Source: Verrucomicrobiales bacterium (GTDB lineage Bacteria > Verrucomicrobiota > Verrucomicrobiia > Verrucomicrobiales > DEV007). From it: DNA of 30,993 nucleotides. Both the position numbers and the translations under genes were made by a program. This document shows, piece by piece, positions 1 to 6,640 of this stretch. The notes below the pieces were generated by a model. It was not told the origin of the DNA, did no database searches, and saw nothing but the letters and a program-made list of their open reading frames with translations. Numbering within the stretch: position 1 is the first letter of the stretch; every line of letters starts with the position of its first letter. The stretch spans positions 1 through 30,993 of the forward strand of contig JAKISY010000058.1 in the NCBI GenBank assembly GCA_021648365.1, given 5' to 3'.

Positions 1-1048
1 ATAGATTAGGGCATCGGTTTTCATCTCGATTGAGTTGTGTATCAGCTTGTTGGTAAGCTTGTTCTTGAGTAGCAAGTTCGAGGTCGGCGTCGATCATGAT
101 GCGAACTAGGTCTTTGAATTTCACCTGCGGATCCCAGCCAAGTTTTTCTTTGGCTTTACTGGCATCGCCGATGAGCAAATCCACTTCGGCAGGGCGTTCG
201 TAGGTTTTGTCGTATTCGACAAAGTCTTCCCAGTCGAGATCGAGTAAAGTAAAAGCTTCTACACAAAATTCACGGATGGAATGGGTTTCGCCGGTGGCGA
301 TCACGTAGTCATCGGGTTGATCTTGTTGCAGCATCAGCCACATCATCTCAGCGTATTCGGCGGCATAACCCCAATCGCGGTTGGCGTCGAGATTACCTAG
401 GTAGAGTTTGTCTTGCAGGCCAAGTTTGATGCGGGTGGCAGCGCGGGTGATTTTGCGGGTGACAAAAGTTTCTCCGCGTCTTGGAGATTCATGATTAAAG
501 AGAATGCCACTGCTGGCGTGGAGTCCGTAGGATTCGCGGTAGTTCACGGTCAAGCAGTGGGCATAAACTTTGGCGCAACCGTAGGGGGAGCGTGGCCAAA
601 AAGGGGTGCTTTCTGTTTGTGGGGTTTGTTGCGCTTTGCCAAACATCTCGGACGAGGAGGCTTGGTAAAACCGCACTTTGTCGATCAATTTGGTATCGCG
701 AATGGCTTCGAGGATGCGCAGGGTGCCGAGGCCGACGATGTCGCCAGTGGATTCGGGTACGTCAAAGGAGACGCGCACGTGGCTCTGGGCGCCGAGGTTA
801 TAGATCTCGTCTGGCTGTAGGTCGTAGAGCAGTTTGAGCAGGGCGGTGGAATCGGTGAGGTCGCCAAAGTGCAGTTTCAAGCGTCCATTTTTGTCATGGG
901 GGTCGGTGTAGAGATGGTCGATACGCTGGGTATTGAAATTGGAAGCGCGGCGGATAATGCCGTGAACTTCGTAACCTTTTTCGAGTAGCAGCTCAGCGAG
1001 GTAGGAGCCGTCTTGACCGGTGATGCCGGTGATCAGTGCGCGTTTCAT
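1..1048 (-). CDS. gmd: GDP-mannose 4,6-dehydratase, 3' end outside window
   Basis: An SDR-family enzyme converting GDP-mannose to GDP-4-keto-6-deoxymannose, the first step towards GDP-fucose and other deoxyhexoses of surface polysaccharide. Translating the minus strand from the ATG at 1048 gives 349 codons without a stop, running off the left edge. The N-terminus has the Rossmann motif TGITGQDG and the Gmd-type IIRRASNFNTQRIDHL stretch. The catalytic YxxxK is in SPYGCAK near residue 156, and GDLTDST and NRDWGYAAEY are typical Gmd blocks. Length is close to the usual 345-370 residues, so only the extreme C-terminus is missing. It lies 12 nt downstream of a glycosyltransferase remnant on the same strand, as expected for a polysaccharide locus. 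Identification is by family motifs and is firm. Confidence 0.95.
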   Translation of the reverse strand, partial: MKRALITGITGQDGSYLAELLLEKGYEVHGIIRRASNFNTQRIDHLYTDPHDKNGRLKLHFGDLTDSTALLKLLYDLQPDEIYNLGAQSHVRVSFDVPESTGDIVGLGTLRILEAIRDTKLIDKVRFYQASSSEMFGKAQQTPQTESTPFWPRSPYGCAKVYAHCLTVNYRESYGLHASSGILFNHESPRRGETFVTRKITRAATRIKLGLQDKLYLGNLDANRDWGYAAEYAEMMWLMLQQDQPDDYVIATGETHSIREFCVEAFTLLDLDWEDFVEYDKTYERPAEVDLLIGDASKAKEKLGWDPQVKFKDLVRIMIDADLELATQEQAYQQADTQLNRDENRCPNL

Positions 1049-1060
1049 TTAGGATGGGAG

Positions 1061-1225
1061 TCAGTGATAGGAATCAGCGATTTTTTGATAAAATTGTTCG
1101 AGAGATGCGACGGTATCTGGGTGAAAGCGTTGTTGGGCGAATAGCTTTGGCACCGTTTTCGATGGTTTGACGCCTAGTGGTATCATTGAGCAGTTCCCGA
1201 CTGCGTGCAAGCAGGCATATTTGAG
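1061..1225 (-). pseudogene. Frameshifted 3' remnant of a GT4-like glycosyltransferase
   Basis: Seen in sequence: on the minus strand one frame reads LARSRELLNDTTRRQTIENG followed by AK. After a one-base shift near 1140-1150 the next frame reads LFAQQRFHPDTVASLEQFYQ and on to a stop at 1061. Joined, this is the typical C-terminal tail of GT4/GT1 glycosyltransferases (LLND...R...NG.KLF..RF..DTVA....FY). Each half alone is incomplete, and upstream of about 1225 the similarity stops where the divergent oxidoreductase gene begins. Its stop lies 12 nt before the gmd start, so it probably once shared an operon with gmd. The left boundary is approximate. A chance resemblance is possible, but the match on both sides of one shift point makes a decayed gene more likely. 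Confidence 0.5.
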
Positions 1226-1267
1226 TATTTGACCCACGGCATGGATGAGGTAAGAGTTTTGCCATCT

Positions 1268-2629
1268 ATGAAAAAGAATTCCCAGATCACATCTTCGAGG
1301 CGTAAATTTTTGAAAGCCACTGCAGGTTCGGCGCTCGCTTTCCCTTTTATCGGGTGGAAAACGGCGGCGCGTGGGGCGGGGCCGAATGATACGGTGCACC
1401 TGGCGAGTTTTGGTGCCGGCGGTCGAGCTTGGGCGGATTTGAAGGAGTTCTCCAAACACCCCTCGGTGAAGGTAGTGGCGCTGACCGATCTGGATGCGAG
1501 TCGTGCGCTGAATGCACGCAAGGCTTTTCCTGCAGCGAAGTTTTATGGTGATTGGAAGGAGATGCTCGATAAGGAGGGTAAAAATTTCATCTGTGCAGGT
1601 GTTGGTACGCCGGATCACATGCACGCGCCGATGGCGATGAGTGCGATGCAGTTGGGTAAACATGTGTATTGTCAGAAACCTTTGACGCGGACTTTGCACG
1701 AAGCGCGTGCCTTGCGCGAATATGCTGCGGCGAACAATATCGTTACCCAAATGGGAACGCAGGTGGCTTCCTCTGCAGGTAATCAGACAGCGGCGGCTTG
1801 GTTACAGAAAAAGTTGATCGGCGATGTGATTTCGGTACACAGCATGAATCCTAAATCTTGGGGTTCGATGGATCCCTTGCCAAAGCGTAAGGATGAAATT
1901 CCAGCAGGCTTGAATTGGGATGCGTGGATTGCTGGGGCGCCGATGCGTGATTATATCAAGGGGGAGTATCACCCAAGTCAGTGGCGCAAACGTTTGGACT
2001 TTGGCACCGGGACTTTGGGGGATATGGGTTGTCACATTTACCATCCGTGGTTCATGGGGCTGAACACGCCTACACCTCTATCGGTGAAATCTCTTGGGCC
2101 TGGACCGGTGGATGGCGATTCATGGCCGATCAATTCTAAAGTGGAGTATGAATTTGCGGGCAATGATTTGAGCGGTGGCAAGCCTTTCATGTTCACTTGG
2201 TATGATGGCAATCAAAAAACGCCCGTTGAGGTGGCGACTGCGGTGGGTGGCGAGATGAACATCCCGCGTAGTGGTAGTGTGGTGATCGGCACGGACGGTG
2301 CGATGGCGATTCCGCATGGTGGAGGTGGTATTCCTCGTTTGTTTTCAGATTCGAAATTTGAGAAGGCAGAGATCGAGCAGATTCCTGCCGGCAACCATTT
2401 TAATGATTGGATCGATGTGATCAAAAGCGGTGAGGGCAAACCACTGTCGAATTTTGCTTACAGTGGTCCGATGAGCGAAGCGGTGTTGTTAGGTACGGTC
2501 GCTACTCGTTTGCCGGGTGAGAAATTGCTTTGGGATGACGCTGCGGCGAAGTTCACTAATTCGGATCCTGCCAATGCTTTGGCTAAAGGTTATGATTACC
2601 GTAAGGGCTGGGAAGTGAAAGGGCTGTAA
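1268..2629 (+). CDS. Tat-exported Gfo/Idh/MocA-family oxidoreductase
   Basis: Predicted NAD(P)-dependent dehydrogenase acting on sugars or inositol-like substrates, probably exported. I chose the ATG at 1268 (453 aa) over the longer frame from 1205 because it places a twin-arginine signal, SSRRKFLKATAG with R11/R12, at the very N-terminus. An N-terminal Rossmann domain (SFGAGGRAW, then ALTDLD) follows. The family's conserved EKP motif appears as CQKPLT (K137), a variant common in large PVC paralogue sets. A second domain contains GTLGDMGCHIYHPWF, where the catalytic His/Asp region of the family lies. The stop codon abuts the start of the next gene without spacing, so the two are probably co-transcribed. 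The substrate cannot be read from sequence. Confidence 0.9.
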   Translation: MKKNSQITSSRRKFLKATAGSALAFPFIGWKTAARGAGPNDTVHLASFGAGGRAWADLKEFSKHPSVKVVALTDLDASRALNARKAFPAAKFYGDWKEMLDKEGKNFICAGVGTPDHMHAPMAMSAMQLGKHVYCQKPLTRTLHEARALREYAAANNIVTQMGTQVASSAGNQTAAAWLQKKLIGDVISVHSMNPKSWGSMDPLPKRKDEIPAGLNWDAWIAGAPMRDYIKGEYHPSQWRKRLDFGTGTLGDMGCHIYHPWFMGLNTPTPLSVKSLGPGPVDGDSWPINSKVEYEFAGNDLSGGKPFMFTWYDGNQKTPVEVATAVGGEMNIPRSGSVVIGTDGAMAIPHGGGGIPRLFSDSKFEKAEIEQIPAGNHFNDWIDVIKSGEGKPLSNFAYSGPMSEAVLLGTVATRLPGEKLLWDDAAAKFTNSDPANALAKGYDYRKGWEVKGL

Positions 2630-3772
2630 ATGATGCGCGAGTTGATCACTGAGCCAGCAGATTTATCTCCGTCAACGACTTGGGCGGAGACGTGCTGGGC
2701 GTACACGCCAGAGGAGTCGTTGGTGAATCACCGTCGCAAGGCGAGGGTGTGTGTGGCGACTTTGTTGCCCTTTGCCGATGGGAAACCTGATTGGCAGGGC
2801 TTCGAGAATAGTGTGCGTTGGATGTTGAAGTGCGGTGAGTATTATGGGGTGGACTTGGTGTTTGTGCTGAATGCGGATACGGGGTATATTTTTGAGTTAT
2901 CACTGCCTTTGTATCGAGAGGTGATCGAGCGTTTTCGGTCGACTTTCCCAGAACCTACGATTATTTGTGGAACCACGGCGGTGGGGGCGCAGGGCGATGA
3001 CTTTAAGGCGGAATGGTATCGTCCTCATCTGGATATCGCGCAGTCTTTTGACAAAGTGGAGGTGATGATCATGACTTCGCGTCAGCTGAATCAGTTGCCT
3101 GCACAAAAGCGCAGGGATGCTTATTTTGAGATTGCTGAGGATATCAAGGTGCCGATGATCGTGCATGCGCTTGAACCATCGTTCGTTCCGTGGGCGACGC
3201 CGTATGATCCGTGGTTATTGCATCAGTTAGCATGCCATGAAAAGATCGTAGCGGGTAAAATATCGACCCTCGATGAACCGCACTTTTTGTACTGGGCTGC
3301 GATGTGTGGAGATTTGGGTTTGGACTTTGCTCCACACAGTGGGGATGACTACGGCATCGCGACGGCGATCCGCTTGGGTTTGCCACTGCTGATTGGTGCT
3401 GGCGTGAGCGCGTGTCCGTTGATCTGTGCAGCGCGGGACATGTGGTTGTTTGACTCTTGCGATGATAAAGCTCATTCGCTGGGTGTGGGTGGAGATCATT
3501 TTGATACTAGGGTTTATAAATTATTCGAAGCTTTCCAGTCGCTGGAAGATTCTGTGTTTAGGCTGAATGGGGCAGGCAGTGCGGCGGCTTACAAGCATAG
3601 CACGGCAGCTTGTTTGAAGTTGATGGGGTTGATAGCCACAGATGAGGTGCACCCTGATTGCACTGATCGTCGAGCGGGGGATGAGGTGGCGCGGATGCGG
3701 GAGGCTCTACGACGTCCGATGAAAGCGGCGCAGATATTGGGGATTCCTGATTTTGAGATGCGGGAGAGCTAG
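2630..3772 (+). CDS. Dihydrodipicolinate synthase/NAL-family lyase
   Basis: A 380-residue protein resembling the DapA/N-acetylneuraminate lyase family of class I aldolases. It starts at the ATG immediately after the TAA of the oxidoreductase, so translation is probably coupled. Visible features are an early TIM-barrel strand (RVCVATLLPF), a central GTTAVGA segment and a lysine in VAGKISTLDEP (Lys210, codon 3257-3259) placed as expected for the Schiff-base lysine. The protein is longer than typical DapA (about 290 residues) at both ends and does not look like the lysine-pathway enzyme. Its pairing with an exported dehydrogenase suggests catabolism of a sugar acid or related keto acid, which is inference. 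No other function can be assigned from the sequence. Confidence 0.8.
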   Translation: MMRELITEPADLSPSTTWAETCWAYTPEESLVNHRRKARVCVATLLPFADGKPDWQGFENSVRWMLKCGEYYGVDLVFVLNADTGYIFELSLPLYREVIERFRSTFPEPTIICGTTAVGAQGDDFKAEWYRPHLDIAQSFDKVEVMIMTSRQLNQLPAQKRRDAYFEIAEDIKVPMIVHALEPSFVPWATPYDPWLLHQLACHEKIVAGKISTLDEPHFLYWAAMCGDLGLDFAPHSGDDYGIATAIRLGLPLLIGAGVSACPLICAARDMWLFDSCDDKAHSLGVGGDHFDTRVYKLFEAFQSLEDSVFRLNGAGSAAAYKHSTAACLKLMGLIATDEVHPDCTDRRAGDEVARMREALRRPMKAAQILGIPDFEMRES

Positions 3773-3871
3773 ACTGGGTTTGGCAGTTTAGCTTTTTAGG
3801 AGTTTAGGGCTGTGAATGGATAGCTGATCGGATCCCCCTAGGGGTTGGTGGGTTTGTCGAACGCACGACTA

Positions 3872-3901
3872 AAAGCTGCGTCAAGCCGCAGCACTCCAAA
3901 G
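3872..3901 (+). repeat. Dispersed hairpin repeat, copy A
   Basis: A 30-nt element in the gap between the lyase and thioredoxin genes. It contains a perfect 6-bp stem (gctgcg at 3875-3880, cgcagc at 3887-3892) around the loop tcaagc, followed by cactcca. A second copy at 10179-10208 matches 25 of 30 positions, and four of the five differences are two base-pair swaps in the stem. The rest of the gap (3773-3992) holds a perfect CCCCTAGGGG palindrome at 3835-3844 and no gene that I can see. Confidence 0.7.
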
Positions 3902-3992
3902 CAGCAACTGTTTTGCTGTAAAGAACTTCACTGTTGACACTATTTTTGAATTGTTATTGCAAGAAGTGATGTGAGGAGCTTAGTTTGGCTTT

Positions 3993-4436
3993 ATGAAAAT
4001 GAAAAGTTTTTATCTTGTGGCGGTGGCGGGGTTGTTTTTGATTCAGGCATGTCAACCGAGTGGTGATGTGGCTGAGAAAAGTGACGCGCAGGAGAAGAAA
4101 GTGGAGAGCGAACATTTGCTGGTTTTGACGACTGAGACTTTTCAGAAGGAGGTGATTGAGAGTGATCAACTGGTGATGGTGGATTTCTGGGCGCCGTGGT
4201 GTCCGCCTTGCCTCGAATTGGCACCTGCGGTTTCAGAGATTGCCGATGATTATGCTGGTAAGGTCAAAGTTGGTAAGGTGGATGTGAATGAGGCGGTCAA
4301 CAAAGCTTTGATGGATAAGTATGTGGATGAGGGGATTCCTTTGATTTTGTTTTTTAAAGGGGGCGAAAAAGTGGAGGGGAGTTTAGGCTTAGTTTCCAAA
4401 GGGGAATTGGAGGCAATCATTAAGAAACACCTTTAG
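3993..4436 (+). CDS. Thioredoxin-fold lipoprotein with CPPC active site
   Basis: A 147-residue membrane-anchored thiol-disulfide protein. The N-terminus is a lipoprotein signal ending in the lipobox LIQAC (Cys20), followed by a charged linker of about 25 residues. A complete thioredoxin domain covers residues 42-147. The active site is W-A-P-W-C70-P-P-C73, so proline replaces the usual glycine of CGPC. The conserved cis-proline is present in GIPLILFF. It would work outside the cytoplasm in disulfide exchange, but partner and direction cannot be read. The gene ends 12 nt before a methionine-synthase-like fragment on the opposite strand and has no redox-gene neighbours. An alternative start is Met3. 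The fold assignment is firm. Confidence 0.9.
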   Translation: MKMKSFYLVAVAGLFLIQACQPSGDVAEKSDAQEKKVESEHLLVLTTETFQKEVIESDQLVMVDFWAPWCPPCLELAPAVSEIADDYAGKVKVGKVDVNEAVNKALMDKYVDEGIPLILFFKGGEKVEGSLGLVSKGELEAIIKKHL

Positions 4437-4448
4437 GGCGCCTCTGCG

Positions 4449-4679
4449 TCACTTGCCTTCGAACAGGTCGTGCCCTTTAACGAGGGCTTCGATTTTGCCA
4501 TTGGTATCGGGATGGCTGGGATCGTAGCGGTAGAGTTCACCGTCGGTGGGCAGGTCGATGCCGGCGCGAACTTGTGTATTGATGACGACGGAGGTGGCGT
4601 CGAGCACGGCCTGTTCACTGCCGGCTTGCATCAGCCAGTCGATTTGGGAGTAGGAGCCTACGGTGGTGGTTTTGATCAT
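4449..4679 (-). pseudogene. Truncated cobalamin-independent methionine synthase II-like gene
   Basis: The minus-strand frame from ATG 4679 reads MIKTTTVGSYSQIDWL and continues through AGIDLPTDGELYRYDPSHPD. This is the conserved N-terminal block of the MetE C-terminal-domain-like (UROD/MetE superfamily) proteins, which are normally about 340-380 residues. Here the frame ends after 76 residues at a TGA, 12 nt from the stop of the intact thioredoxin gene on the other strand, so the rest of the gene is missing. The surviving part has no obvious frameshift, which suggests a fairly recent truncation. It could still be translated, but would lack the zinc site and most of the barrel. Confidence 0.75.
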
Positions 4680-4733
4680 GGGAATAATTTGCAACAAATA
4701 TGCGCTGATGCACAGTATTTTTTGATTGAAGTC

Positions 4734-5063
4734 ATGGCTGCTAGGGGTTTGTTTGGCGGTATGTTAGCTCCAGAGGAAATTCAAGTGATAGGAAATGATG
4801 TTGCCATTCGTTGGCAGGATGGTTCGGAGGATTTTTATCCGATGGATAAATTGCGCGCGGCTTCACCTAGTGCCGAGACGCAGGGGGAGCATGATCTGTT
4901 TGGTAATCTGATGGGCGGGAATCCTGGTCAGGAATATCAGGGGGTGACCGTGACGGGATGGAAAATGGTGGGAGGGTATGCGGTGGCGTTTGAGTTCAGC
5001 GATAGCCACAGCTCGGGTTTGTATGGGTATGATTATTTGAAGAAGATCACGGAGGCGATGTGA
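4734..5063 (+). CDS. DUF971 (GBBH-like N-terminal) domain protein
   Basis: A small protein of 109 residues (100 if the ATG at 4761 is used) made almost entirely of a DUF971 domain, the fold found at the N-terminus of gamma-butyrobetaine hydroxylase. Family hallmarks seen are IRWQDGSEDFYPMDKLR near the start and VGGYAVAFEFSDSHSSGLYG near the end. The usual cysteines after the LR (CPCA.C type) are replaced by ASPSAE, so the metal-binding cysteine set of some relatives is absent. Stand-alone DUF971 proteins are often linked with iron-sulfur or Mrp-like genes, but no such neighbour is present here. The open frame extends further upstream, but that part overlaps the methionine-synthase fragment and looks non-coding. 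Molecular role unknown. Confidence 0.75.
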   Translation: MAARGLFGGMLAPEEIQVIGNDVAIRWQDGSEDFYPMDKLRAASPSAETQGEHDLFGNLMGGNPGQEYQGVTVTGWKMVGGYAVAFEFSDSHSSGLYGYDYLKKITEAM

Positions 5064-5070
5064 GGGGGGA

Positions 5071-5150
5071 TTGAGATTTGAGATTTGAGATTTGAGATTT
5101 GAGATTTGAGATTTGAGATTTGAGATTTGAGATTTGAGATTTGAGATTTG
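5071..5150 (+). repeat. Tandem repeat of TTGAGAT, 11.4 copies
   Basis: Eighty nucleotides of perfect 7-bp repeats (ttgagat) start 7 nt after the DUF971 stop and lie 57 nt from the stop of the convergent PQQ-like gene. One diverged unit (ttgaaat) follows. It lies between two gene ends and is not coding. Confidence 0.95.
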
Positions 5151-5207
5151 AAATGGGAATGAGTTAGGGGGAGGGAAGTCGGAGCGACTGCTCAATAAGG
5201 ATCGGAT

Positions 5208-6590
5208 TTATTTCCTCAAGTCGTAGCAGATGAGTTTGGGGCTAGGGCCGTTTTGGCTGACGTAGAGCAGGCCGCGACTGAGGGCGGGTGGGGCCCAGGT
5301 GTCGGGGCTATGGAAGAGCTGGCTTTTGGGGAGCATGCGGATGCCGTCGGGTTTCAGGTCGAGCCAGAGTAGGGTGCCTTGGGCGCCGAGGGCGAGGAAT
5401 TTATTTTCTACATGAAGTAGGGAGCCGCGCCCGAGTAAGACTTTGAGTTCACGTCCTTGGAAAGTGATTGCCAATTCTGGAAAGCCTTCTCGCCATTGCT
5501 CTTTACCTGTCTTAGCTTCATAACATACGAGTTCACTATTGGTGGCGGAGCTGCCGGAGAAGCCGTAGAGGTAGCCGTCGTGATAGATGGGGCTTTGAAA
5601 TTGGCTGGCGAAGCGTGGCGCTTTCCACAGTGGAGACATTTTCATCTCGGTGGAAAATTGGATCATCACTCCACCTCGGTCGTAACCTTCGGTGAGAAAA
5701 ACTTGATCGCTGCCGCAGAGCACGGGGGATGCGGCGTTGACGGAGGCGAACATGGTGGAGCGCCAGGGGAAGGCGTCGTCGAGTTTGCCGTTGGTCGGAT
5801 CGATGCAGAGCAGACCACCTTGGGGTGGATCGGTCATGCCGCCAGCAAAAACTAACAGGCGATCTTTGCCGTGGATTTTGGCGATGATGGGCGAGGAGTA
5901 TGAGGCGTTCCATGAGTGATCGGTCTTCCAAGCGGTTTTACCCGTTTTTTTATCAAAGGCGATGACAGTGGCGCCTGGTGCTCCGGCATTAACGATCAGG
6001 AGGTCGCCATAAATAAGTGGGCATGAGCCACGTCCAAAAAAGAAGGGGGTTTTGCCGAGTGTTTTTTCGAGGTTTTGTTGCCAGAGGATTTTTCCTGTGG
6101 AGAGTTCGATCGCTTGCAAGCGGGAGCTGACTCCGAGGGTGAAAACGAGTCTGGAGTCTGGGTCGATGACGGGACTGCTGCGGGGGGCATCAGTGATGCC
6201 GTAACTTTGGCTGATCTCGACGGGGTAGTCGATTTTCCAGTAACGCTGCCCCGTTTCTGGGTGCAGGCATTCGATGGTTTCTTTGCCATCGAGTTCATGG
6301 ATGAAAACCAGATAGTCATCGGCGATGACGGGTGCGGTGTGGGAGCGTCCGCGCCTGACCTCCCAGACGCGACTTGGGTAGCGGTCGAGGAAATTGGTGA
6401 GCAGCTGGGTTTCGGGGGAGTGGCCGTTGTCGGTGGGGCCGAGGAAGCGTTGCCAGTCGGAGGTGGTGGCTTGCTTGGATAAAGGCTTGGGGGCGTTGTG
6501 AAAGGTGAGCCGCTCGAAAGTTTGTTGTGTTTGGGCGTGGGTCAAACAATGGCTGCCAAGTAGTATGAATAAGGTGAGTATTTTTTTCAT
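5208..6590 (-). CDS. Secreted PQQ-binding-like beta-propeller protein
   Basis: A 460-residue protein with a cleavable signal peptide (residues 1 to about 19, LTLFILLGSHCLTHAQ). Repeated propeller blades each contain a pattern like ECLHPETGQRYWK, AIELSTGKILWQQ, AFDKKTGKTAWK, CIDPTNGKLDD or CYEAKTGKEQWR. This matches PQQ_2-like repeats related to the outer-membrane assembly protein BamB and to quinoprotein dehydrogenases. No calcium/PQQ ligand set or haem-binding CxxCH is visible, so a scaffold or binding role is more likely than enzymatic dehydrogenation. N-terminal DWQRFLGPTDNGHSPE is the block often seen in planctomycete/verrucomicrobial relatives (WPQWRGPxRDG type). It is divergent from the GAF/HlyD gene with only 50 nt between start codons, so the two may share a regulatory region. 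Confidence 0.85.
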   Translation of the reverse strand: MKKILTLFILLGSHCLTHAQTQQTFERLTFHNAPKPLSKQATTSDWQRFLGPTDNGHSPETQLLTNFLDRYPSRVWEVRRGRSHTAPVIADDYLVFIHELDGKETIECLHPETGQRYWKIDYPVEISQSYGITDAPRSSPVIDPDSRLVFTLGVSSRLQAIELSTGKILWQQNLEKTLGKTPFFFGRGSCPLIYGDLLIVNAGAPGATVIAFDKKTGKTAWKTDHSWNASYSSPIIAKIHGKDRLLVFAGGMTDPPQGGLLCIDPTNGKLDDAFPWRSTMFASVNAASPVLCGSDQVFLTEGYDRGGVMIQFSTEMKMSPLWKAPRFASQFQSPIYHDGYLYGFSGSSATNSELVCYEAKTGKEQWREGFPELAITFQGRELKVLLGRGSLLHVENKFLALGAQGTLLWLDLKPDGIRMLPKSQLFHSPDTWAPPALSRGLLYVSQNGPSPKLICYDLRK

Positions 6591-6640
6591 ATAAAAGTTG
6601 AAGCTCGAAATTCTAATGAATGAGTATAAAGTGATTTATC

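Noticed and set aside
1205..1267. Longer N-terminus of the oxidoreductase from the ATG at 1205
   Set aside because: It would bury the twin-arginine signal 20 residues inside the protein and overlaps the glycosyltransferase remnant.
4470..4733. 5' extension of the DUF971 frame
   Set aside because: This part lies opposite the methionine-synthase-like fragment, whose sequence is clearly the coding one.
5071..5150. CRISPR array
   Set aside because: The unit is 7 nt with no spacers, so it is a simple tandem repeat.
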